DNA from: Actinomycetota bacterium
GTDB taxonomy: Bacteria; Actinomycetota; Actinomycetes; S36-B12
Length of the DNA: 64,000 nt
Assembly (NCBI GenBank): GCA_016717115.1
Contig: JADKGE010000006.1
Span: forward strand, 228,534 to 292,533
Reading direction: 5' to 3'
The stretch's first letter is position 1. Each line of letters begins with the position of its first letter. The translations under genes were made by a program, and so were the position numbers. The notes beneath the pieces are model-generated. The model was not told where the DNA came from. It saw only the letters and a list, made by a program, of their open reading frames with translations, and searched no databases. Positions 1 to 8,515 of this stretch are shown here, piece after piece.

Positions 1-2
1 TC

Positions 3-957
3 GGACAGTCGATCACCCAGGCGATCGGCGTCACGGCCATCATCTACTGCCTTGCCGCCATGGGCGTCAACATGCAGTTCGGCTACACCGGCCTGCTCAA
101 CTTCGGGCAGGTCGCCTTCGTGGCGGTCGGCGCTTACTCGGTCGGCGTCATCGTCGTCACGCTCGGCCTGACCCTGTGGCTGGCCATCCCCATCAGCATC
201 TTCGCCTCGGTCGTTCTAGCCCTTGTCCTGGGCATACCCACCCTCAGGCTGAGAGCGGACTATCTAGCCATCGTGACCATCGCGGCAAGCGAGATCGTCC
301 GCCAGCTCGTGCGGTCCATCGCCCTGCGCGACGTGCTCGGCGGCGCGAACGGCATCAACGGGAAGATGGGCCAGGAGTTCCACGACCTCAACCCGTTCCC
401 CGCCGACTTCGAGTTGCCGTTCCTCACCTACACGCGTCAGGACCTCTGGGTCGTGATCGTCGGCTGGGCCCTCATCGCGGTGCTCACCTTGCTCATCTGG
501 CTGCTCGTGCGCAGCCCGTGGGGTCGGGTCATCAAGGGCATCCGCGAGGACGAGAACGCGGTCGTCTCCCTGGGCAAGAACACCTACGTCTACAAGATGC
601 AGGCCCTCATCCTCGGTGGCCTGCTCGGCACCCTGGGCGGCGTCATCTGGGCCGTGGCCAAGCAGTCGGTGCAGCCAGACAACTTCGTGCCCGACGTGAC
701 GTTCTTCGCCTACACGATCGTCCTGCTCGGCGGCGCTGCCCGGGTGTTCGGGCCGATCATCGGCGCGATCATCTTCTGGTTCCTGCTCGTCTTCGTGGGC
801 GAGTTCCTCAACCAGGCGATCCAGGCAGGATGGCTGGACTTCCTGGAGCCGACGGACATCGGTCCGATCCGCTTCATCCTGGTGGGCATCGGATTGATGT
901 CGCTGATGATCTTCAGACCGCAAGGCATCTTCGGTGATAAGAAGGAGCTGGCGCTCG

Positions 958-968
<11 letters not shown>
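3..968 (+). CDS. livM: LivM-type ABC transporter permease, 5' end outside the window
   Basis: Inner-membrane permease of a hydrophobic amino acid/amide (HAAT, Liv-type) ABC importer. The frame is open to the window edge. An internal ATG lies at 60, but the codons before it already match the family, so the true start is upstream. Visible hallmarks are the early NMQFGYTGLLNFGQVAF stretch, several hydrophobic helices, and the LGGAARVFGPIIGA segment with the PQG(I/L)FG-like C-terminus typical of LivM. It overlaps livG by 11 nt, so the genes form an operon, and livH probably lies just upstream. The substrate cannot be read from the permease; branched-chain amino acids, amides and urea are all possible for this family. 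Confidence 0.9.
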
Positions 969-1859
<891 letters not shown>

Positions 1860-1863
<4 letters not shown>

Positions 1864-2735
1864 ACAGCCAGGAGCACTACGACCCCAGCGACCTGCCCGA
1901 GCCCGGCAGTCCCGATGACATCAACGAGTTCATCGACGAGCTCGACATCATCGCCGCGCACAGCAGTCACTCGCACCATGCCACGCCGGACCAGATCCAT
2001 GCCGCCGAGGCCGTCGGCGCACTCATCCGGGCAGACAGCCTGATCGCCGGGTACTTCCCCGGCGTCAACATCCTCAACGGCTCGGACCTGTACGCCAAGG
2101 AGGGCGAGCTCGTCGGCATCATCGGCCCCAACGGAGCCGGAAAGTCCACCCTGCTCAAGGCCCTCTTCGGGCTCGTGAACGTCACGTCGGGCAGCGTCCT
2201 GCTGCGCGACGAGGACATCACCAACCTCCGCGCCGACCAGCTGGTCAAGCGCGGCGTCGGCTTCGTACCCCAGACCAACAACGTGTTCCCGTCGCTCACC
2301 ATCGAGGAGAACATGGAGATGGGCGCCTATCAGGCGCCCAACACCTTCGCGGGTCGCTTCGACTCCGTGGTCGACCTGTTCCCCACCCTTGGCGAGCGGC
2401 GCAAGCAGCGGGCGGGGTCGCTCTCCGGCGGTGAGCGGCAGATGGTGGCAATGGGTCGCGCGCTGATGATGGCGCCCAGCGTTCTCCTCCTCGACGAACC
2501 GAGTGCAGGCCTCAGCCCCGCTCTCCAGGACGAGGTGTTCGTCAACGTCAAGGGCATCAACAAGTCCGGCGTGACGGTGATCATCGTCGAGCAGAACGCG
2601 AGCCGGTGCCTTCAGATCGTCGACCGTGGGTACGTGCTCGATCAGGGGCAGAACGCGTACACCGGCACCGGTGCCGCGCTGGCCAACGATCCCAAGGTGA
2701 TCGAGCTCTACCTCGGCACCCTCGCGAAGGCCTGA
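1860..2735 (+). CDS. livF: LivF-type ABC transporter ATP-binding protein with acidic, His-rich N-terminal extension
   Basis: Second ATPase of the Liv-type importer, 291 aa, starting at GTG 1860 with GGAGGCGAG just upstream. Walker A GPNGAGKS at residues 89-96, signature LSGGE, Walker B LLLDEP. Residues 1-55 form an extension not present in ordinary LivF: first strongly acidic, then with five histidines between residues 34 and 47. The ABC domain starts near residue 56. The stop is followed by no terminator hairpin; the gene instead runs 28 nt into the 3' end of the convergent oxidoreductase gene. Confidence 0.92.
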
Positions 2736-3532
2736 GCCGCAAAGCGGAAGTACGACGCGATATCCGGCTCGTTCGCCGAGGGCTCCAGGACCACCGTGGT
2801 GGCGCCCACGTCGATGCTGCGTCGCACGTCATCGGCCACGGCCTGCACGCCTGAATCCGCGAGGGCCGGCAGGTAGACGACGATTTCGGGCTCGCCGAGT
2901 CTCGCGGCGGCCACGCGTCCTTCGGCGAGAACCGTCCTTGCCGCCACGACGGCGGCCGGCGACACGTCTCCGGCCAGCACGACGCCATCGGCAAGCTCGC
3001 CGCACAGGCGAAGCGAACGCGGGCCGGAGGCTCCCATCAGCAGGCGCGGCGCCGGAGTGGGTGGCCAACCGAGCGCAACATCGCTGAGGCGGACGTAGTC
3101 CCCGGACACCGTCACGGTCCGGCCGGCGAGAAGCCCCCGCAGCGCCGTGAAGTACTCGCGCATCAGGCTCAGCGGCGATTCAGGCCGCACTCCCGCCTGC
3201 GCCATCCAGTCCTGGACACCGTGGCCCAGCGCGATGCGCACCCGGCCGGGGAACAGTCGCTCGAGAGTCGCGATCTCCATGGCGGTCACGGCCACGTTTC
3301 GCAGTGGCACGGGCAGCAGCCCGATCCCGATGACGAGGCGATCCGTCCACGCCAACGCCGCCGAGGCGGCCGCTATGCCGCTCTCCAGGAAGCAGTCCTC
3401 CCACAGCCAGACCTCATCGAGGCCCGCCTGCTCCGCAGCCTGCACCGCCGCGCGCAGGTCCTCCGGCGGCGACTGCGGCCGGAAGATCGCGCCGAGGGTG
3501 CGGGTGGGGGGCGCGGAGTCGTGAGCAGTCAC
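2708..3532 (-). CDS. LLM-class (luciferase-like) flavin/F420-dependent oxidoreductase
   Basis: 274-aa single-domain protein of the bacterial luciferase-like TIM-barrel family, which uses FMN or coenzyme F420. Seen: an N-terminal strand followed by a helix with AAEQAGLDEVWLWED, the GIGLLPVPLRN and LFPGRVRIALGHG segments, and a late LLMGASGPRSLRLCGELADGVVLA stretch, all typical of the class. Start is GTG 3532 with GGAG 5 nt upstream. In actinobacteria many such proteins use F420, but the cofactor and substrate cannot be decided here. It converges on livF with a 28-nt overlap. Whether it works with the transporter is unknown. Confidence 0.85.
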   Translation of the reverse strand: MTAHDSAPPTRTLGAIFRPQSPPEDLRAAVQAAEQAGLDEVWLWEDCFLESGIAAASAALAWTDRLVIGIGLLPVPLRNVAVTAMEIATLERLFPGRVRIALGHGVQDWMAQAGVRPESPLSLMREYFTALRGLLAGRTVTVSGDYVRLSDVALGWPPTPAPRLLMGASGPRSLRLCGELADGVVLAGDVSPAAVVAARTVLAEGRVAAARLGEPEIVVYLPALADSGVQAVADDVRRSIDVGATTVVLEPSANEPDIASYFRFAAQAFARVPR

Positions 3533-3610
3533 AGTGGCTCCATCAGCAGAGGCGGTCTGTCGAGCATAGATCCCCGACGGCCCCCGAGTGGCTCCGCCGC
3601 CCGGACGACG

Positions 3611-3642
3611 GTGGCCCCCGTCCCTTGCGGGACGGGGGCCAC
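3611..3642 (-). terminator. Strong hairpin downstream of the livK-like gene
   Basis: A perfect 14-bp GC-rich stem (3611-3624 pairing with 3629-3642) with a TTGC loop lies 23 nt past the livK-like stop. There is no clear T-run, as is common in high-GC actinobacteria. It would terminate minus-strand transcription from the binding-protein gene before it reaches the oxidoreductase gene. Confidence 0.75.
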
Positions 3643-3665
3643 AGCCACGCTCTGGTGTGCTCGCC

Positions 3666-5024
3666 TTACGGCAGCGGCACCTCTGCGGTCACGCGGTCAA
3701 CCTCGGCGAACTTGTCGTTCGCGCTGTACTCGTTGACGGCGATGGTCGCCGACTTCGGGTCACCGTACTGATTGAAGTCGAGCGGGCCAGTGACGCCGTC
3801 GAAGTCGATCTTGGTGCCCGCCTGCAGGAGTGCCAGGCAGTCGGCGAACGTGGTGCACTTCTCGCCACCGGTGTTGGCCACCTCGGGGAGCATGGCCGCG
3901 ATGGCCGCGCCGTCGCCACAGCCGGCCGCCTCGGCAGCGAGCGCGATGAGCATCATCGCGTCGTATGCCTGTGCGCCGTAGGTGAAGTCCTCGAGCGACG
4001 GATCGATCTCCTTGAGCGAGGCGTTGAAGTCCGTGAGGTCCTGCTCGCCGACCGGGATGGTGCCGAGCACGCCCTTCATGGTGCCCTTCGGGAAGTCCTT
4101 GTACGCCGCCGTGGAGAGGTTTCCGTCGACGAGGTAGATCTGGACGTCCGCGGGGCCAACACCCTGCTTGATCATCTCCTGCATGAGCTTCGTGGTCTCC
4201 TCGAAGCCGATGACCACGACTGCCTGCGGATTGCCGGCCTTGATCTCCGCGACCTCAGCCTCGAAGGAGGCAGCAGCGGGATCGTAGAGCAGCTCGCTGG
4301 TGACCGTGCCGCCCGCGTCCGTGAAGTTCTTGGAGAAGGCCTTCTCCAGGCCCTCACCGTACGGATCCTGACGAGCGATGACGGCGACGTCGGTCAGGCC
4401 CGCGTCGACGGCGTTGGCCGCGATGACCGCGCCCTGGAGGGCGTCGGACGGCGCAACGCGCCAGTACAGGCCGTTGTCCTCGTAGGTGGTGAGCGCAGGC
4501 GAGGTGTTCGCCGGCGACATCTGGAGGACGCCGTTGGAGGTGATCTTGTCGATGACCGTCAGCGAGACGCCCGAGGAGGCCGCACCGATGATGGCGCCGA
4601 CGCCCTGCGAGAGGTGCGAGTCGACCGTCTGAGACGCGATGTCCGTCGTGGTGTCGCCCGAGTCGCCCTCGATGCTCGTGACCTCCGAGCCGAGAACCCC
4701 GCCGGCGGCGTTGATCTCGGTGACGGCCTTCTTGACGCCCGCGAACTCCGGTGGGCCGAGGAAGGCGAGGTCGCCCGTCTGGGGCAGGATCGAGCCGACC
4801 ACCAGGGTGGGGTTCTTGCAGTCGGCGCTGGCGGATGCCATGGCCGAGGCTGCTGTCGACGCCTCCGCGCTCGCGGCTGCGCTGGACGCGGCAGGCGCTG
4901 CGCTGGACGCAGCCGCTGCGCTGGACGAGGACTCGCTCGACGTGCTGCTGCCGCCACAGGCCGCAAGCGCGAGCGAAGCCACTCCCAGCACGGCGGCCGA
5001 CTTAAGGACCGTAGTGCGCTTCAT
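3666..5024 (-). CDS. livK: LivK-type substrate-binding lipoprotein (normal domain order)
   Basis: Extracytoplasmic binding protein of a HAAT-type ABC importer, 452 aa. Signal peptide with lipobox LAAC (Cys23), then a Ser/Ala-rich linker (about 25-66) and a type I periplasmic-binding fold. The N-lobe begins GSILPQTGDLAFLGPPEFAG; Ser/Thr-rich ligand segments GAASSG and MSPANTSP follow; the C-lobe starts near VQIYLVDG (residue 294). Start ATG 5024 has AAGGAG 5 nt upstream. It is the probable receptor for the livMGF system, although it lies on the other strand beyond the oxidoreductase gene. Its nearest relative in the window is the adjacent permuted protein at 5204-6586. Confidence 0.93.
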   Translation of the reverse strand: MKRTTVLKSAAVLGVASLALAACGGSSTSSESSSSAAAASSAAPAASSAAASAEASTAASAMASASADCKNPTLVVGSILPQTGDLAFLGPPEFAGVKKAVTEINAAGGVLGSEVTSIEGDSGDTTTDIASQTVDSHLSQGVGAIIGAASSGVSLTVIDKITSNGVLQMSPANTSPALTTYEDNGLYWRVAPSDALQGAVIAANAVDAGLTDVAVIARQDPYGEGLEKAFSKNFTDAGGTVTSELLYDPAAASFEAEVAEIKAGNPQAVVVIGFEETTKLMQEMIKQGVGPADVQIYLVDGNLSTAAYKDFPKGTMKGVLGTIPVGEQDLTDFNASLKEIDPSLEDFTYGAQAYDAMMLIALAAEAAGCGDGAAIAAMLPEVANTGGEKCTTFADCLALLQAGTKIDFDGVTGPLDFNQYGDPKSATIAVNEYSANDKFAEVDRVTAEVPLP

Positions 5025-5059
5025 GCAGTCTCCTTATGCAAAAAAGACAAACGACGGCG

Positions 5060-5122
5060 GTTACCGTCGAGTTGGCGACACCCTACGCGACGGCGAGTTA
5101 CGTGCGGGTAACCCTGTGTTAC
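5060..5122 (-). promoter_or_regulatory. Cluster of GTTAC/GTAAC pentamers upstream of livK, possible GlnR-type operator
   Basis: In the 179-nt gap before the livK-like gene, GTTAC/GTAAC pentamers occur at 5097-5101, 5108-5112 and 5118-5122, i.e. with 10-11 nt periodicity, and once more at 5060-5064. The actinobacterial nitrogen regulator GlnR is known to bind gTnAc-n6-GaAAc repeats of similar spacing, but the GaAAc half is not matched here. Calling it a GlnR site is inference; a helical-phase operator for some regulator is the safer reading. Confidence 0.35.
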
Positions 5123-5203
5123 ATCGTTGGTGCTTCGTGATCCTTCTGTGACCTTGCAGGCGAATCGACATGCCGGGGGCCTGACATCACCCCCTGCGGG
5201 CAG

Positions 5204-6586
5204 CTATCCGGCCGAATTCGGGCCGATTCCCTGCTTCACGAGCTCCGTGATGATCTGCGACGACTCGTACGCGCCAATCAGCACGATGGCGTCGGGCCGT
5301 GCCGCCTTGATGGTGGCCGCAGCAGCGGCGAAATCCTGCGCTGCCGGGTCGTACTCGATGCCGGCGACGACCTGGCCCCCACCCGACGTGATCGCGCGGG
5401 TGACGTTCGCCCTGAGACTCTCCCCGTAGGTGTCCCGTCGCGAGATGATCGCCACTCGGCGATGCCCCTCCCCCGTGACCAATGAGCCCAGGAAGGCCCC
5501 CTCGAGGACGTCGGAGGGGGCGGTGCGCCAGAACAGGCCGTGGTCCCTCACCGTGGTGAGGGACGGCAGCGTGTTCGCCGGCGAGATCATGAGGACGCCG
5601 GCATTGGTCACCTGGTCGAGCACGCTCAACGTGGAACTCGACGATGCCGCACCGATCAGGACGTCCGGCTTGAGGGGCAGGAGCGCCTTGACGGTCTGTC
5701 GGCCGGTGTCCGTCGACGTGTCTCCCGAGTCCCCCTCGATGAGTTCGACCGCGTCGAACCCGGGAATCCCACCCGCCGCCTCGATGTCAGCGATGGCGAG
5801 TTTGATGCCGGCCGTCTCGGGGGGACCGAGGAACGCGAGACCACCGCTGGCCGGCAGGAAGGAGGCGATCCGGAACACCCCGTCCCCCGCGCCCTTCTGG
5901 ACGACAGCGTCGATCGCCCGCGACTTCCCCTCGGGCAGGATCTCGCCCTCCTGGTAGGTGACGTCAGGCAGCAGCGTGTTGTCCGGCCCGAACTCGTAGA
6001 TGCCGATGGTCGCGCTGGTCGGATCTCCTGCCGGCGAGAAGTTCACGGCGCCGGACCGGCCGTTGTAGTCGATGGCGACGCCGTCCTGGATCAGGGCCAG
6101 GCAGTCCGCGTAGTCCGAGCATCCCTGTTCTCCGTTCGTGATGGGCACGAGTTGTCGGGCCACGTCGATCCCGGCGTCGGACTGTGCCGTGGCCGCGCCC
6201 AGAGCGGCCAGGATCACGGCGTCGTAGGCCTCTGCCGCATACGAGTAGGCCTGCAGGTCGGGATCCACCGTGAGCAGTCGCTCCTTGAACTGCTGGGAGA
6301 TCTCGGCGCCCGGAATCGTCCCCTTCACGCCGGTGAGAAGGCCCACCGGGAGGCTCTCTCCGAGCACGTTGTTGGTGTTGGTGTCGACGAGGTAGAGCGG
6401 CACGCCCGCCGTCATCGGCTCAGGCGTCGGCCCGGCCACGGCCTCGCCGGCGAGCTCATCACCCACGGCCGGGGGTCCGCTGGACCGAGGCTGGGTGACG
6501 GAGGCGCTGGTTCCGGAGCAGGCGACGAGGACGAGCGAGGCGGCACCGCACAGAACGGCCCGCCTCACACCGCGCATTCGCCTCAT
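5204..6586 (-). CDS. Circularly permuted LivK-type substrate-binding lipoprotein
   Basis: 460-aa lipoprotein, about the length of its neighbour (452 aa), but with the two halves of the binding fold in reverse order. Lipobox LVAC (Cys23) and a linker to about residue 60. Residues 63-207 then match residues 295-441 of the livK-like protein (shared: YLVD, KGT-IP, FADCLALxQ/YADCLALIQ, GDP-SATI). A bridge at 208-237 leads to residues 238-457, which match livK residues 74-293 (shared: AFLGPPE, EGDSGDT, IGAAS, SPANT, YDPAA, KQG(V/I)GP). The protein stops exactly where the normal one crosses into its second half. Start ATG 6586 is preceded by GGGAG; ATG 6577 is possible. The frame continues open far upstream but only as antisense noise over the response regulator. 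Ligand unknown. Confidence 0.88.
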   Translation of the reverse strand: MRRMRGVRRAVLCGAASLVLVACSGTSASVTQPRSSGPPAVGDELAGEAVAGPTPEPMTAGVPLYLVDTNTNNVLGESLPVGLLTGVKGTIPGAEISQQFKERLLTVDPDLQAYSYAAEAYDAVILAALGAATAQSDAGIDVARQLVPITNGEQGCSDYADCLALIQDGVAIDYNGRSGAVNFSPAGDPTSATIGIYEFGPDNTLLPDVTYQEGEILPEGKSRAIDAVVQKGAGDGVFRIASFLPASGGLAFLGPPETAGIKLAIADIEAAGGIPGFDAVELIEGDSGDTSTDTGRQTVKALLPLKPDVLIGAASSSSTLSVLDQVTNAGVLMISPANTLPSLTTVRDHGLFWRTAPSDVLEGAFLGSLVTGEGHRRVAIISRRDTYGESLRANVTRAITSGGGQVVAGIEYDPAAQDFAAAAATIKAARPDAIVLIGAYESSQIITELVKQGIGPNSAG

Positions 6587-6690
6587 TCCCTCTCCCGGCG
6601 TCCGGGACCTCCCACGAGACCCCGAGTCGCCTTCACTGTACATACCGCGTTCCCGCGCCTCCCTCACCGTCGACGCGCCGGGCGATCGCG

Positions 6691-7269
6691 CTACGAAGGC
6701 AGCCGACCGCCCGCGGCCACGTCGGCCGCGACCTCCGCCAGCGTGACCCGACGGTCCATGGCGGCGCGACGCAGCCAGGCGAAGGCCTCGGGCTCCGTGA
6801 TCCCCATCGTCGACTCGAGTACCTGCTTGGCGCGCTCGACCGCCTCCCGGGCTGCCTGGCGCTCGCGCAGGTTCGACACCTGTTCGGCCAGCTCGCGCAT
6901 CTGCTGCCACCGCGCCACCGCCACCTCGATCGCGGGCGCGAGATCCGCCTTGCCGAACGGCTTGACCAGGTACCCCAGAACCCCGGCCTCGGCAGCCCGC
7001 TGGACGGTCTCGGCCTGGCCGAAGGCGGTCACCATGACGACCGGCGCCAGCCCGTCGGCGATGATCTCCTCTGCCGCTGACAGGCCATCGCGGCGGGGCA
7101 TGGCCACGTCCATGAACACGACATCGGGGCGCAGGGACCGGGTCAGGTCGACTGCGGCCTGCCCGTCTGCGGCCTGTCCCACGACGTCGTACCCGCACTC
7201 CCCCAGGAGTTCGACGAGATCCATGCGGATCAGGGCCTCGTCCTCCGCGACCAGCACCCTCACTGCCAT
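6691..7269 (-). CDS. pdtaR: REC-ANTAR response regulator, PdtaR (Rv1626) type
   Basis: 192-aa cytoplasmic two-component regulator. N-terminal receiver with acidic pocket E9/D10, phospho-acceptor Asp54 (FMDVAMP), Thr81 and Lys103. A coiled linker (about 120-145) leads to a C-terminal ANTAR domain containing REAVERAKQVLESTMGITEPEAFAWLRRAA split over the end of the linker and the RNA-binding helices. ANTAR proteins bind paired stem-loops in nascent RNA and prevent termination; PdtaR is the mycobacterial prototype. No sensor kinase is adjacent. A gap of 104 nt separates it from the permuted binding protein downstream. In other actinobacteria related regulators also sit beside Liv-type transporter genes (recalled knowledge). 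Confidence 0.9.
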   Translation of the reverse strand: MAVRVLVAEDEALIRMDLVELLGECGYDVVGQAADGQAAVDLTRSLRPDVVFMDVAMPRRDGLSAAEEIIADGLAPVVMVTAFGQAETVQRAAEAGVLGYLVKPFGKADLAPAIEVAVARWQQMRELAEQVSNLRERQAAREAVERAKQVLESTMGITEPEAFAWLRRAAMDRRVTLAEVAADVAAGGRLPS

Positions 7270-7353
7270 GGCGTCAGCCTAGGCGCCGATGCGATGTCCA
7301 CGGGTGAGGGACCACGCCCGTGGGGAGGCTGGTGGGGTTACCCTGTCCCTCGC

Positions 7354-7427
7354 GCCCCGGTATCCCAACCGGCAGAGGAAACGGTCTCAAACACCGTCCA
7401 GTGTGGGTTCAAATCCCACCCGGGGCA
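7354..7427 (+). tRNA. tRNA with CAA anticodon (Leu), short variable loop
   Basis: 74-nt cloverleaf without encoded CCA. The acceptor 7354-7360 pairs with 7420-7426, discriminator A7427. D-stem of 3 bp, D-loop with GG and the GGCAGA-like end common in tRNA-Leu. Anticodon stem 7381-7385/7393-7397 with loop CTCAAAC gives anticodon CAA (7388-7390). T-arm 7403-7419 with loop TTCAAAT. The variable region is only 5 nt (7398-7402), whereas bacterial tRNA-Leu normally has a long type II variable arm. The 3' end serves as attachment site for the element that follows. Confidence 0.8.
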
Positions 7428-7428
7428 C
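7410..7428 (+). repeat. attL-like 19-bp direct repeat at tRNA 3' end
   Basis: CAAATCCCACCCGGGGCAC, covering the T-loop end, T-stem and 3' acceptor strand of the tRNA plus one base. An identical copy lies at 8418-8436. Confidence 0.85.
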
Positions 7429-7468
7429 TCGACTGACAATGTGCCCCTGACCGCGCCGAACTCCGAAA

Positions 7469-7717
7469 TCACGCGCCTGTCATCTGCCGCGGGTGCACAT
7501 CGGGTGCACATGACGCGGACTGCTGCGCCAGCGCGGTGACCGCCAGGCGAGCCCCGTCGGCGTCGTCGGCTATCGCGTAGGCGTACACGCGCAGGGTGAC
7601 CTGTGGGCTCGCGTGGCCCATCATGTTCGACACCTGAGGGATGGCGACACCCGCCGAGACGAGCGACGCCCCGTAGTAGTCGCGCAAGTGGTGGGCGCTG
7701 AAGTTGACCTTCGTCAG
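7469..7717 (-). pseudogene. Truncated tyrosine recombinase (integrase), C-terminal part only
   Basis: About 80 residues with the C-terminal catalytic signature of phage-type tyrosine recombinases: HHLRDYYGASLVSAG (HxxR box), GHASPQVTLRVYAYA (the conserved His plus the nucleophile Tyr region), then a short tail. An in-frame TGA near 7717 ends the upstream reading, and no N-terminal or central catalytic Arg region can be found. It points inward from the attL repeat next to the tRNA, where an integrase gene is expected. Confidence 0.8.
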
Positions 7718-8028
7718 TCGCCGGATTCACCGGATCTCCGAGTCGACAGTCGTGCGCTGCATCCGGCCACCATTCGGCGACTGCCACAGCCATTCACCGT
7801 CGAGATTGCCGTCAGGGCGCCGACACGACACGAGCTAGCAGATTCCGGTGGCGGCGCGCGTCGGTCGGACGCGACCGGGCAGCCTCCGAGCCATCTCGTT
7901 GGCGTGCATGGCTCGGGAGCAAGAACCTTCGAACCCGAAGGGGATGGTTGGGAACGAGGGGCCGCGTCGGCTCACAGCCTCGGGCTGCTGCTGCATAAGC
8001 AGGGCGCGGCCCCTTCGCCATGTCCGGG

Positions 8029-8275
8029 CATGACAACGGCCACCGTCGATGGGCAGTCTGGACGGTGGACGGTGGCCGTTGTCTGTCAGCAGGGAGTCTG
8101 ACGAGGGCGGAGTACCCCGCGGGCGCGAGATGAAACATCGACGCTCGGCCGAACCTGCAACACGTTGCCTGGCCGGCATGACAACGGCCACCGTCGGGGG
8201 ACGATGGCCGTTGCCTGTCAGCGGGGGCGCTGACAGGGGCGTGTACCCACGCGGGCGAACCGTCAAACATCGGAT
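8029..8275. repeat. Two imperfect direct copies of a hairpin module inside the element
   Basis: The module starts GGCATGACAACGGCCACCGTC at about 8029 and again at about 8177 (148 nt apart). In copy 1, 8032-8047 pairs perfectly with 8068-8083 (16 bp). In copy 2, 8180-8195 pairs with 8200-8215 with two mismatches, and a second stem 8215-8223/8228-8236 (9 bp) follows. Both copies then contain a GCGGGCG-rich stretch and end near ACATCG. Function unknown. Confidence 0.7.
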
Positions 8276-8277
8276 TC

Positions 8278-8307
8278 GGGTGCACATCCGGTGCACATCG
8301 GGTACAC
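8278..8307. repeat. GTGCACATC(C/G)GG short repeats near the right end
   Basis: The motif GGTGCACATC occurs tandemly here, and a close copy lies at 7491-7511 next to the left end, in the 3' end of the integrase remnant. Its position near both ends would suit arm-type recombinase binding sites or a duplicated integrase 3' end; neither is shown. Confidence 0.5.
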
Positions 8308-8417
8308 ACCGTCGCCATTTGAGCCCGCTAAGGGTCACCCGTCGTCACCGCTGCCGAATGAGGGATTCCCTCAAAGAATGCGATTCCCCCTCACGACGGA
8401 TCTGACCGGCCATCGTC

Positions 8418-8436
8418 CAAATCCCACCCGGGGCAC
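8418..8436 (+). repeat. attR-like 19-bp direct repeat
   Basis: Identical to 7410-7428 in the tRNA 3' end; no tRNA structure precedes it here. It marks the distal boundary of the inserted segment. The upstream base pair GT also matches, with one mismatch between. Confidence 0.85.
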
Positions 8437-8515
8437 ATCCGTCGGTGCCCGTGAGCCGCGGCGGTCGGCATGGCGCCCTTTCCGGTCGTACGCTGTGAGC
8501 GACCGAGGAGGAACC

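Larger units (their letters stand above)
7410..8436. mobile_element. Remnant of a tRNA-integrated element
   Basis: About 1 kb bounded by identical 19-bp repeats, the left one inside the tRNA 3' end. It holds the C-terminal part of a tyrosine recombinase, short GTGCAC-containing repeats near both ends, and two copies of a hairpin module. No other convincing gene is visible: the open frames between 7720 and 8410 are made largely of repeat sequence and lack family signatures and ribosome-binding sites. This is the usual layout of an integrative element in a tRNA gene, here reduced to a scar. Confidence 0.75.

Noticed and set aside
5204..5300. Possible leftover second half of the permuted gene after its stop
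   Set aside because: I translated the sequence past 5204 toward livK and found no similarity to the missing YLVD-containing half, so it is not simply a normal gene broken by a frameshift.
5204..7198. A single 664-aa protein spanning the permuted binding protein and the regulator region
   Set aside because: Its first 200 residues are antisense-frame Arg/Gly-rich sequence over the REC-ANTAR gene; a lipoprotein signal peptide and ribosome-binding site define the real start at 6586.
7720..8410. Small open frames inside the element remnant as genes
   Set aside because: They are built from the hairpin repeats, lack ribosome-binding sites, and overlap each other on both strands with no family signature.
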